Shown here in pieces: positions 20,546 to 32,405 of a stretch of 64,000 bases of DNA. A program made the translations under genes and the position numbers. The notes below the pieces were generated by a model that worked only from the letters and a program-made list of their open reading frames with translations, ran no database searches and was not told the DNA's origin. The stretch covers positions 9,699,574 through 9,763,573 of the forward strand of contig OZ020267.1 in assembly GCA_963971225.1 (NCBI GenBank), read 5' to 3'. The DNA is from Melieria omissa. Taxonomy: Eukaryota > Arthropoda > Insecta > Diptera > Ulidiidae. Within the stretch, counting starts at the first letter, position 1; each line of letters begins with the position of its first letter.

Positions 20546-22340
20546 TGCATAGAGCCTGAAAAACACCAATGCGAAAACTGTTTTAAATATATAAAATTCA
20601 ATTTGTATACAAATAACATCACATAATAGTCCAATTAACACTATAAACAGGATGATTGATGCTCAAAGTTTTGTTTAAGTACCTGTTTCAAGTGATTATA
20701 AGCCAAATTGAATAACTTAATTACAGCCTCACACTCCACATTTAAACAACAGTGAGCAATTTTCCTGTACTACCAGCTCAAAGTCAACAACACACACACA
20801 CAGAAATTCATGTGGAGTGCAGCTGTACCGAAGAAATCAAATCAAACTCGACCCGCTTGAGTAATTTTTTCGGTTCATTGCTGCTTACAATTTCTGTTCA
20901 GTTACCCCGCCCGCTTTTTTCGCTCATTCGGCTGGCTGCTGCTTGCATTAGTCTTAATTTAATTAACTGAAATCGTAGAACAATAACAATGCACTGAAGA
21001 ATTAAAATCTTGCCAGTGAAATTGTCGCCGGCGGACGTCTTTGCTTTCCACACGCCGCTGGCCGCACAGTCAATCGAGTGTGCAATTTCCGCCCCCGCGC
21101 TGCTCGTTACACTTTGTGGCAGTTGAGTTTTCAACGCCAAAGCGCAGCTGTGTGTATGTGTGTGTGTGTGTGTGTGCGTGTTGTGGGAGCATCGAACAGG
21201 CACCGAACGAAGCAAGACGGACGGACAGACGGACAGCAAATGTTACTGGAAGCGTACAAAATTATTGTCGCGCCGAATTGACCCCATTTTAAAATTATTG
21301 TTATTGATTTTTTGTTGCTTTGTTGTTATTTTCATTGGTTGCTTCTGGTTGCTGTTGTACACGTTGTTGTTGTTGTTGTTGTTGTTAAGAGTAAATCAGC
21401 GGCATTAATTTTAATACTGCACAGAGTAAACATTAAAGCAACAAAGACAAAAAACAACAAAAAAATGCTGAATCAAATTACTTCAAGTTGACTGTGCGTA
21501 ATTGTAGTGGTTGTTGTTGTTATAATTATTGTTGTTGTTGTTGTGGTAGCACTTTGCCATTGTTTTGTGGGTGTTTAACGGCGTTGTTTGTTTATGGATG
21601 TTTATGTTAATATTACAGCAACACCAGCAAAATGCATTGCAACTAGTCAACAATGAACAACAGCAGCAAACAACAACAACAAAACATACATTTTTACTAA
21701 AAAGTGCAAGCAATAATTGTCGCTGGAGAGTAATGCAGGGTCGCAAAGTGCCACACTCGCTTACACACGGCGCAGACATGGAGGCCAGCAATCGTGTGGC
21801 AACACGGCGACGACGACGACAGCGGTCACAGTGGTGGCACAATTCGATTTTGTGTGACGCGTGGGCTGCGTGTGACGCGATGCCGTCAACGCGTTCACGC
21901 CTTACGGGTTAAGCGAGTCGTCGTAAAGTCAATGAAATTCGCATGCTTCATATACTTTTTCTGAAACGTAGTTAAAGCTCAAAGTCACTGAGGAATTCCA
22001 TAAAGCACGGCGCACTCGCACACACACACACAACATGCGCAGCATCGACCACAATATAGTAGACCCCGGCTGTTTGTTTATGGTATTTGCGGGATCATAA
22101 AAAAAACAACAAAGCCAACAACTGGCAACGACTTCAACTTGACAGCAGTGGCGTGTGTGCGGTTTCAAGTGTTTTCGAAATTCACTCAAAGTCATTTTTG
22201 ATAAATCAGACGCTGCTCGTTTCAGGCCAATTTCATTATTTAAAAAACAAATTCAAAGCGCAAAAGTTGAGTTTACTTCTTTGAGATGTGTTGAAAATAG
22301 TAAAAAAAAACTAAATTTAAAATTTCGAAATTTGATCGGC
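20546..22340. other. Unique region with (GT)n and (TTG)n runs, no gene seen
   Basis: A (GT)n run lies at 21,150-21,178, with (TTG)n at 21,364-21,386 and 21,508-21,543. Open frames here are caused by these runs. Confidence 0.4.
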
Positions 22341-22344
22341 TAAA

Positions 22345-22880
22345 TTTGATGCAATTACTTTATTATTTCCTAATGCAATTTCAACTTTTCTGACACTTAT
22401 TTTCGGTTTTCTGAGTCTTAATGAAGCTTTCACTTTTCCCACACTTATTTTCAGTTTTCTAGGTCTAAATGCAACTTTAACTTTTCTGACACTAATTTTT
22501 GGTTTGCTGTCATAAAAGAAGTAAAAATTCAGACATTTTTAGCTTGAATTTTTCTGACATTTATTTTCGGTTTTCTGAGTCTGAATGAAGCTTTCACTTT
22601 TCCCACAATAAATTCTAGTTTTCTGGGTCTAAATGCAACTTCAAATTTTCTGACACTAATTTTCGGTTTGCTGTCATAAAAGAAACAGAAATTTGTTTAC
22701 TAGAAATTTTAAGCTTGAACTTTTCTGATACTTATTTTTGGTTTTGTGAATCTGAATGCCATTTTAACTTTTCTGACTAATGTTTGTGTTTATGGTTGCT
22801 GCACCCAACATCACCTTTCCTGACTCTATGTTGACTTTTATTTTACTGAATACAGCTTCTACTTGTCTCACATTTTTTGG
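22345..22880. repeat. Tandem array with higher-order period about 165 bp
   Basis: The block AACTTTTCTGACACTTATTTT plus TCGGTTTTCTGAGTCT recurs with sub-units of about 55 bp. The higher-order unit including AATGAAGCTTTCACTTTTCCC recurs at 22,421 and 22,584; GGTTTGCTGTCATAAAAGAA recurs at 22,501 and 22,664. Confidence 0.85.
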
Positions 22881-22889
22881 TTTTCTGAC

Positions 22890-23400
22890 CCTAAATTCAA
22901 TTTTAATTAATTTCATTTAATTAATTTAATTTAATTTAATTCATAAATTAATTGGTTTCATTCAATAGTTTAAACTAATGAATTGATCTCATTTTAGAGT
23001 TTTCGCCAACTAATTGGTTTTATTAACTGAATTGATATATTTAATTTAGTTAATTTAATTTAGTTAATTTGTTTAAAATTGATTTAATTCACCAATTGAT
23101 TGGCTTTACTCAATAATAGTTTTAACTAATTAATTGATTTTATTCTACAGTTGTGATTAATTAGTTGGTGCCAATAACTGAATTAATTGATTTGAGTTAA
23201 TTGAATTTAATTAAATTATTTTAATTGCGCTTGCCAATTAATTGGCTCTTTTAAATAGTCTTCACCAATGAAATGAATGAATTCTAACTGAATTAAATAA
23301 TTCTAATGAATTTTCATTGTAATTATACATTTAATTCATAATGTAATTGTTAATTGCTTTTGTTAGTTAATTTTAAATTAAATAATTTCATATATATCTG
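22890..23400. repeat. TTAATT-rich low-complexity tract
   Basis: Dense overlapping TAATTNATT and TTTAATTTAATT motifs; the DNA is almost pure A+T. It would be rich in homeodomain-like TAAT cores purely by composition. Confidence 0.75.
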
Positions 23401-24885
23401 TTTCAAAGCCATTAGTGTTCGCACAGCTCATCTCTTCGAACTGTAATCTGCTTTCGTGCCCGAGACGCTGCTGTCTGTCGATCGGTTTTAGTTGTGACTT
23501 GTCTTGCAACTAATTGATTTAAACAACTACTTCCGCTGCTCCCTGTCACCGAATTTTCAGTCTCAATTGTTTTCTCTCGGTTTTCATGTTAATTTACTTA
23601 AATTTTTCTTCGGCTCCGACTCGACTCAATTCACTCAACCGTCCCGCGGCGCAAATGTCAACGTCTTTTCAGCGCGTCAGCCGCACAATGCGAAGCTGCA
23701 TTACGTGATGCTAATGGCTCTAATGACGCTATACAAAATCAATCAAATGCTCTGCTCTTAAAATGTTTTTGTTTGTTGCTGTTGTTGTTGTTGTCATTGT
23801 CATTATTTTCTTTAAATTGCTTTGTGACTTTTTTAAATGTACTTTTATTTACTTGTTCGTTTGTTTTTTGTGTTATTCTGAATTGGAAATTGAAATGATG
23901 GATGGAGCAAGCCTTGAAAGTCGCCTTATTAGTCGCGGCGTTGTACAACTTGTAGGGTAGCAGTCGCTAGGCATTGACATTAATAGCGCACCGATGACTT
24001 AATTTGTTGAGACGACTGTTAGGTGCACCGTTTGCTCGATACGGTGGCTCGTCCGTCCGGTCGGCACATGCGGCGGTTCATTTGTTTATTAAAGCGTAGT
24101 GCTGCGAGTGCGGGGCAAAAAAAATCTGTATGGAAATAATAACACCCACGCTATGCTTTTCGCGCCGTCTCCAGCTCGTTGAGCCGCTCTACGGCTTTGG
24201 ACTGCATCATAGGGGCGTTATGACTGTTAGGAAACTAATTAATGTGGAAGTGATTTTCATTAATTTTCACTGCAATTAGCGTTCAATGTGGCAGCAGCGC
24301 GATGCCAAGTAGGTCGCTTTTTGGCCTTTGAGTTGTTGTTGTGATTGTTAAGTTTGGTTGCGAAACTGTGTTCGCGGCCTGCTGTCGCATTTATGACGTC
24401 AGTGGCACCAGCACCGAATGCTGGAAATGGCTGCTTTATGGCTTTGCCGCCCCAAAACCAAGTTGTCATTACATATGGTGGCCCTTCATGTATTTGTCTC
24501 TCTAGCTGTGTTTACTTGACTGTCTGGCATTTTTCACCAAATTGATTTCTGTTTCTGTGATTTATTTGGGTAATTTTCTTATTTCAATGTGTATTTGGTG
24601 TTGAGCGATGTCGTCATTGCGCTGCTTGGCGTTGAATGTGGCAAGTGTTTGTACTTGCCACATGCATTGAACTGAGGAAACCACATGTTTGCTTTCCAAA
24701 TATTGTACAACTATTTATATTTCTTAGGGTGTGTGATGGGTGTGGCAGTGGACTTATAGGTTTGTTTATTTTCTGGCGCAAACTTTTAATTTTTCAGTTA
24801 TTTTAGTTTTTTGTTGGTACTTAGTGCAATTTTTTGTGACTTGTCTGAGTGACACCATGACATCTAGTTCCTAGTTTTTGAGTTT
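23401..24885. other. Unique region, no gene seen
   Basis: Mixed composition with a GC-richer patch at 23,930-24,200. No splice pair or protein motif is recognised. Confidence 0.35.
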
Positions 24886-24889
24886 GATT

Positions 24890-25640
24890 AAAAAATTTAA
24901 TAGACCTATTCACAACGTTGTGCATCGGTCTTGCATAGTTTTGCACTTGCAAATTGGCGTAGAATATTTTTACTTTACACTAACAAAATACACAGAGATA
25001 CATTTGCTACACTCTTGTGTAAATATGCGACACTTTGAACCCACAAGCCTTATTCACAAAGTTGTGCAACGGTCTTGCATAGTTTTGCATTGTTTTACAT
25101 TTGCAAATTTGTGTAGAATATTTTTACTTTACACTAACAAAATACAGTGAGATGCATTTGCTACACTCTTGCAAATATGCAACACTTAGAACCCATAAGT
25201 CTTATTCATAATGTTTTGCAACGGTCTTGCATCGTTTTGCATTTGCAAATTGAGTAGAATATTTTTACTTTACATTAACAAAATACGTAGAAATGCATTT
25301 GCAACACTCTTGTAAATATGCAACACTTAGAACCCATAGGCCTTATTTACAATGTTGTGCAAACGGTTTTGCATCGTTTTGCATTTGCAAATTGGTGTGG
25401 AATATTTTTACTTTACACTAATAAAATACACAGAGATGCATTTGCTACACTCTGGTAAATATACAACACGTAGAACCCATAAGTCTTATTCACAATGTTT
25501 TGCAACGGTCTTTCAGCGTTTTGCATTTGCAAATTAGTGTAGAATGGTTTTACTTTACACTAAGAAAATACACAGAGATGCATTTCCTACACTCTTGTAA
25601 GTATGCAACACTTAGAATTCATAGGTTATATTTACTGTGC
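24890..25640. repeat. Tandem array, five units of about 143-151 bp
   Basis: Units begin with CTTATTCACAATGTTTTGCA-like sequence near 24,905, 25,048, 25,199, 25,341 and 25,484. Each contains GCATTTGCAAATTGG, a short palindrome-like ATTTGCAAAT, and ATATTTTTACTTTACACTAA. The recurring short frames are translations of the unit. Confidence 0.92.
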
Positions 25641-27410
25641 AAGTGCAACATCGAATTGCAATACTGACAGCTGTTGGAAAGAGAAGCAAAAGGTGAAAAA
25701 CAAAACTTAAAACATGGAAAAGAAAGACTTTTACTTATCGGGATAAACCAACTAAAAAGTGCAAAACAATGCAATCAAAAAAATTATGTGTAAGAAGCTT
25801 CGCATACAGAAGTAAAGTAAATCATTGGTAGCTTCTTAGCAAAAACTTTGCTTCGAGGGCTGCTGGGAATTTCATAATTTGCTACAAGCATTGCAAACTA
25901 AACAGAAAAAGACAGTTCATAGTTGATGGTAAATGTTTGCTATAGCAATTTTTTGCAATCTCAAGTGCACAGGATTGTCAAAAGGACTAAGAAAAAAATT
26001 TCAATCTTTTACATGAAATTTTTTTAGAATATAGAAAGTGAGTCAAGAGTTAGTCTCAGAGTTCTTTCGCGAGCTCAAACTTTGCAAACTCAAAAAATCG
26101 TTAATGAATGAATAAGTTTCTGTCATCTCGAAATGTCTCCTGGCAAAAGTTGTTAATTAAAATAAGCGCCAACATTTTTCGGTCGCTCGCTTTTCCGCCC
26201 AAAGATTAGCAAACGTCTGCTCGTCGCCGCTCCATTCCACTTCAGTCCAGCACTAATGAGTTAAATGGATTAAAAAAATATTCGCAATTGCCCGTTTCGG
26301 GTGTCTGGTTTTTCGAATGTCGCCGCATTTGCTGTGATTTATGAACATTGATTTCAGCTTTCGGCTTTCGGTAAGCGTCTGGCCATTTGCTACGCTCCAC
26401 ATCCACAACAGCAACAACGCATTATTCTACAGAAATAATGCCGTTCTCCCCCGTTTCGACATCGGCGCACAATTTTTTTCAATTTTTATGTTGCAAGTGT
26501 ATAGTAGACTTTTTCAAGAACACAAGTTCGCCGTTAAATTATTACAGTTGCAATCTAGGCCGCATGTGTGTGTGCGTCTGCGTTGGCCATACATATGTGT
26601 GTGTGTGTGTGTGGTTGTGTTTTGTTTTATGTTTTTAACTATGAAAATTTTAATTAGTAATATTGCAATTTATGCTGTTTCCTCCTGTCGAAGCGTGCAA
26701 AAATTTCTGCGTTTTGCCATTTAACTGCGCCATGCCAGACGTGTTGCTGCAGTTGTTGCCACTGCTCGACGCATTGTTGTTGTAGTTTTTACTGCATGTT
26801 CTCGAACGGCAGCTGCGGCGTTCGATGTTTGTGTCTGTCTGTGCATTTATTTCTTTTTTTCTAAAATGTTAGCACTCCAGATATTTTCATATAATTTATT
26901 TGTGTTTTGAGTTGTTGTTGCTGAATTGTTATTGTTGTTATTTAGGAATGTTTCTATGCTGCGCATTTAACCTAATTAATTTTTATGGCATTTGTGCAAC
27001 AATTGTACATTGGTTTGTTGCTGCAAATTCTAGCACTTTCCTTGTTTCGTGGCGTTTAGAAATTTATTTGAATTGGCTGGCGAGCGTAAATTTTTTTGAA
27101 TGAGATTTTGCTGTAATGCTTTCGATTAGTTTGCAACATTGAAATATGAATTATGACAAAAACAAAAATATAAAAAAAAACTACGCAGTTGAAACCGAAT
27201 AAACTGTATGGAATACTTTTTGTGTCATTTGATGTTCGGTTTGTTGGATTTGGATTATGTCATCGAAGTAGGTGGAGACTTGTTTGTCTCCTGAGAATGA
27301 TTAGTGAACCTTTTTGTGTTAAAATGAGGTAAATTCACTTATTTAAAGTTAAATTTTGCGGTAATTAAAGTTGCTTATGATTTTAGTTTTATTTTGTTTA
27401 ATTTCAGTTT
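25641..27410. other. Unique region, no gene seen
   Basis: A (TG)n run lies at 26,593-26,614, with T-rich tracts after 26,850. A 13-bp acceptor-donor coincidence at about 26,358-26,370 is too short to call an exon. Confidence 0.35.
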
Positions 27411-27414
27411 AGAT

Positions 27415-27660
27415 GTGCAAAGACTAACAGCCAAATTTGGCCAACCTTAAACTTCTGTGGTTATAGAGAACTTCTCTCACTGAACAGGGACCAAATGAGA
27501 ATCATGATGGATGCTCTGGCGGACCACTGTGTAGTTTCCACTCATGCAAGAATGTTGAGTTTGACTTCTTATGACTTCTGTCTCAGCTGTATGGATGAGG
27601 AAAAGTAGGAAACTGAATTTACCTTCTTTGGTCTTGTCTTGCATTATCTAGAAGAAGAAA
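27415..27660 (+). mobile_element. Non-LTR retrotransposon fragment, C-terminal (copy R3)
   Basis: The plus frame from 27,417 reads A-K-T-N-S-Q-I-W-P-T-L-N-F, then R-E-L-L-S-L-N-R-D-Q-M-R and C-L-S-C-M-D-E-E-K before a stop. The I-W-P...L..L.R......HC.....H....L.....C..C..E layout is the segment between RNase H and the CCHC motif in the same group as R1, R2 and R4. The rest is lost. Confidence 0.65.
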
Positions 27661-28079
27661 GTGTCACCTTGGCAATTTTGTTTTGTAAATCTAGAACAGA
27701 TTTATCTGATAGGATTATTCACCGTCTACTAGGCTCCTTAAGAAATTGAAACTAATTCAATGAGTGAGCGTATTTCAACTCAATTGATTGTGAGCTTTTA
27801 TGACTTGAATGAGCTCCGCTTTGAAGCAACCACTCCTACCTTTCTACCTCGTTTAATTTCAGTTGCATTCTCCTAAAAATTTAACAGACCATAAAGCTGT
27901 TAAAAAATGCAATCAATACTCTGTCTAACGATTCAAGTTCACTGTTGCGTAATTCAACTCAACAACAACTCTGAGTTAGACTGAGAACAATGAACATTTC
28001 AATGGATGTGACACTAATGATTTCAACCACAGACACTTTAACTGCCAGTAATAATTTTTCTCATATTTCTAATAGTGGC

Positions 28080-29560
28080 GCTTGTCTATAAATTTGTTGT
28101 TGGAGATGTGCAATTTGTCAATAAATTGAAAAACTATTAGAAATATTTATGACTTCTAAAGTTCATGTTTTCTATTGGTTTGTGAATGAAAGAGACAGTA
28201 ATGTTCACAAGAAGACGCTTTCATTACCAATAATTCTTTATAAAATTTATAGTGATGGGTTCCATTAGAACTTTGTATTAGAGATGTGCAATTGCCGATA
28301 AATTTGGAAAATTATGTCATCAATAAATACAAAGTTTTCTTTTTCTGTTCAAACTTGCTTATATTTCAATAAAAAAAGTTTGGAGCCTTACACTTTGAAA
28401 ATGCTGATCCGATAAATTCGGATGATTCCGATAAATTTGGAAAATGATGTCATAAAAATTCTGATGAATAAAAAATTTGTTTTTAAGTTGAAATTTACTT
28501 TAATAAAAAAAGTTTGGAGCCTTACAATTTATAACCTACACTTTAAGAAAGAGAAAAGAGTACTTTGAGAGATGTGCAATTTCCGATAAATTTGGAAAAT
28601 AAAGTTATAAAGATTCCAATAAATTAAAAGTTTTCTTCTTAAGTTGTCTTTTTAAGTTAAAAAGTTTAGAGCCTTACAACTTACAACCTACATTTTTAGA
28701 GGGAGAGAGAGAAAAGTACTTAAAGAGATGTGCAATTTCCGATAAATTTGGAAAATATTGTTATGAAAATTCCAATAAATAAAAAGTTATAGTTTTATGT
28801 TCAAACTTGCTTGTATTTGAATGAAAAGGAGTTGAGAGCCTTACAACTCACAACTTACACTTCGAGAGAGAGAGAGAGTAGATTACTTTAAGAGATGTGC
28901 AATTTCCGATAAATTTGAAAAATATTGTTATGAAAATTCCAATAAATAAAAAGCTTTCTTCTTATGTTCAAACTTCCTCATATTTCAATAAAACGAAGTT
29001 TGGATCCTTATAACTTAGAACTTACACATAGAGTGAAAGAGAGAGAAGACTACTTCTAGAGATGTGCAATTTCCAATAAATTTGGAAAATAATGTTATGA
29101 AAATTCCAATAAATGAAAAGTTTTCTATTCAAGTTCAAACTTTTTTATATTTCAATGAAAAGTTATCTTTTAAAGTTTAGACTTTTTTTATATTTCAATG
29201 AAAAGGAGTTCAGAGCCTTACAACTCACAACCTACACTATGAGAGAGATGTATAATTTCCGATAAATTTTTAAAGTAATATTATGAAAAGGCCAACTAAT
29301 TAAAAGTTTTCTTTTTAAGTTCAACTTTGTTTACATTTCAATAAAAAAAATTGTGGAGCCTTACAACTTAGAACCTACACTTAGAGAGAGAGAGAGAGAG
29401 AAGAGTACTTTGAGTGATGTGCGGTTTCCGATAAATTTGGAAAATATTGTTACGAAAAATCCAATAAATAAAACGGTTTCTTTTAAAGTTAAAACTTGCT
29501 TATATTTCAATTTAAAGGAGTTTGGAACCTTATAACTTACAACTTAAACTTACAAGTTCT
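28080..29560. repeat. Tandem array, about nine units of 140-190 bp
   Basis: The unit hallmark GAGATGTGCAATTTCCGATA then AATTTGGAAAATA recurs near 28,102, 28,282, 28,570, 28,724, 28,893, 29,060, 29,246 and 29,414, with a partial at 28,415. Between hallmarks lie AATTCCAATAAATAAAAAG, GAGCCTTACAACTTACAACC and a (GA)n run. Unit length varies by indels. Confidence 0.9.
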
Positions 29561-31730
29561 TACTTACAGCTACTTGTAGAAAATGAGTTAACTATTAGAA
29601 TGACACAATTTTCAATGCCCCATCTCAAACTAATAGCTGGACCCACTATCTTCTATACCTTCTGGCACGTTTCCTGTTGATGAAAAGGTTTTCCCTTGAG
29701 AAAACATGGCTCCTACACTTCAAAATTGCCTTCAGTGTTCTTTAAACAAAAACGTATCATTGAGAACTGGAGCGTTAGCGAAAGAAAGAACATCAATAAC
29801 AGTTTTGAAGAGTTTAGTTAGTTATTTGAAGTTGTGAAGAGAAATCCGACTGGATCCGCCAATGGAAATTAGTGCTTTAACGCAATTTTTATGTCATAAA
29901 GAGCAAATATCAAAAAGGGGTAAAGTATTGGATTGTCTAGAGTTATATCCATTTAGTTTTCTTCAGAAAGGAGTCAGTTTTGTTTGTCTCAGAGCTTGCA
30001 AGTTTACTTAGATTTGTGAGTAGTTTTTAACCCACCATGTCTGGACCATAGTTTAGATCACTTTTGAAATTTGCGAAATCAATTGCTTTTCGTTTTTTAA
30101 GATTTGTTTTTGACTTGTTTTGAGAACGTTTTTCTTGGTCGAAAAAAAATTTCCAAATTGTCTCAACTGTTTCCACTCTCAGCTGCATAGATTGTCCTTA
30201 AAATCCCACTAATCTCTTGTCATAAAATATTATCGCTGCCTGCTTTGTCCTTCGACGATGTGTTGCGTCTGCCACTTGCTGCAGTCAAAGCGCCGCTTTT
30301 ATCATATTTTCAATGATCTTTATTGCAAATTAGTCTCAGTAACGAACAACACAAGTGCTGCTCAACTTTCTTTCGCCCCCTCTCACACACTCTCACACAT
30401 TTCTATACGCAATAACATTAAATATTATGCGCGGCCAACAACATTTTACAAATCGCTAATACTTTACTAAAAACTTTGCTGAGTTTTTTTGTTGCATTTT
30501 TTAGTCAAAACTTTTGTATGCCACACACTTCAGCCGTGAGCAGCATATGGACCACCAGTCGAGAGAGCAACGGCAGGAGCACATTTTTATAGACAATTTA
30601 TACGCCACTTAGTATCGATAAAGCGGGGGGAAAACGTACGTCTCTGCTGTTGGCGTCTGCTGTCAGCCATAGAAATTTTGCCAATTTTGCAAACTATTTT
30701 GCAGCAAGCAGTGTTGTTCCGCTGCGCAAATCTGTTGTGTGTCAGCAACAAAGCGCCGGAAGTTTTGCCAGTGTCAGCGTGACTGCAGCAAGTTGTTGTT
30801 GTTATTACTCCTGCTGGGTGGGAAGCGTTCGTCAGCGTGGCTGCTGCTGCTGCCGCCGCCGGTGAATCCTATCAGCGTAATACTTTAAGCTTTATTTTAT
30901 TACGGCCATTATTGGTTGTGCGATGAGATACTTAGCGCGTGTAAGAAGCGTTCTGCGTTTGGTTTTTTTTACATCGACACAGACGCTGCCAGTCTGCCAA
31001 CGGTTCAAAGTGTACGATTTCATTTTTTCTTGTGTCTGTTACCATTTCGTTGTTTGGTTGGGGGTTTTAGTTTTTTTATTTTTTTGTTTTATTTTTTTTG
31101 GTTTACCGTCGCTCGTTGATGTTGTCGTCACAGTCATTCAGTGGTCATTAAACTAAGAACAGTTTTTCAATTTTCTACACGAATTTCATTGGAATTTTTT
31201 GGGGGTAGAAGTGGGCGTTTATGTTGCACGCTGATTGGCAGCTTGTTGCATTTTCTTCGTTGTCGTGTAATAGAATTTAATAAGTTGTTGTTTGGTGAAA
31301 TAAGTATGAGAAGTTTGGGCTATTAAGCGTTGAGGTGGCGGAGTTCAATAAATAGTAATGCAGTCCTTTGGTTAGGGTAAAAGTGGTTGGTTAGAGCGGC
31401 TGTCAACAGAATTTTTGGAATTGATAGAATTTTTAGAAGCAGTTACGTTCAGGGATTGTTCAAATAACGATAGTTTCAGAGATATGTAGATAGATACAGC
31501 TTAGTCTTTGCAGAAGGTGGAAATCTTCATAGATACTTATGAACCTGTGTCCGTAAGCATGCATTCTAACCGCCTGAAACCTCTTAGTTATTATAGTGAT
31601 GTGTGATTGTTCAGAGAGTGAGTGTGTGAGAGTGAGTCCATTTCTGTAGTCGTGTTCCTTGTTGGTTATTCAAAGGTCGGCCGTAATTAAGGATCTCTCT
31701 CTTTCTCTCTCTCTTTTTAGCTATATCACT
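29561..31730. other. Unique region, no gene seen
   Basis: A GC-richer patch with CTG/CCG triplets lies at 30,640-30,870. T-rich DNA follows. No protein motif is found. Confidence 0.35.
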
Positions 31731-31734
31731 CTTT

Positions 31735-32405
31735 ATCTTTTAAGTAATGTTCCAAAGGTTATTAGTCTTGATCCAAAGACTATTAGTTATGGTCCCAATG
31801 CCACAAAAGTTTGTTTGACGAAGTCTTGATGTGCGTGATCTTTGATCCAAAGGTCCTCACTCACGAATTGGTCAGACAAAACTTTGATGTGTTGGATCCT
31901 TGACCCAAGGGTTTTTATTCACAAGTTGGCCAGACAAAGCCTTAATGTGTTGGATCCTTGATCCAAAAGTCCTCACTCACAAGTTGGCCAGACAAAGCCT
32001 TCATGTGTTGGATCCTTGACCCAAGGGTTTTTATTCACAAGTTGGTCAGACAAAGCCTTAATGTGCTGGATCCTTGATCCAAAGGTCCTCACTCACAAGT
32101 TGGCCAGACAAAGCCTTGATGTGTTGGATCCTTGATCCAAGGGTCCTCACTCACGAGTTGGTCTGACGAAGTCTTGATATGTTGAATCTTTGATCCAAAG
32201 AACCTCACTCACAAGTTGCTCAGACAAAACCTTCATGTGTTGGATACTTGATCCAAAGGTCCTTACGCACGAGTTGGTCTGACGAAGTCTTGATATGTTG
32301 AATCTTTCATCCAAAGAACCTCACTCACAAGTTGCTCAGACAAAACCTTCATGTGTTGGGTCCTTGACCCAAGGGTTTTTATTCACAAGTTGGTCATACA
32401 AAGTT
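31735..32405. repeat. 58-bp tandem array, about ten units with an internal palindrome
   Basis: The unit contains TTGGATCCTTGATCCAA, two perfect 7-bp arms around CTT, followed by AGGTCCTCACTCACAAGTTG and a GACAAAGCCTT block. Some units carry GACCCAAGGGTTTTTATTCA instead, so two unit types alternate in part. Copies start about every 58 bases from 31,825. Confidence 0.92.

Noticed and set aside
22890..23400. Homeodomain-binding enhancer from many TAAT cores
   Set aside because: The tract is nearly pure A+T repeats, so TAAT cores are expected by composition.
26341..26375. 13-bp micro-exon between ATTTCAG and GTAAGC
   Set aside because: The acceptor lacks a pyrimidine tract and the size is below what can be trusted without RNA.
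24890..32405. CRISPR-like regular repeats
   Set aside because: Units are contiguous tandem repeats with no distinct unique spacers, in a eukaryotic context.
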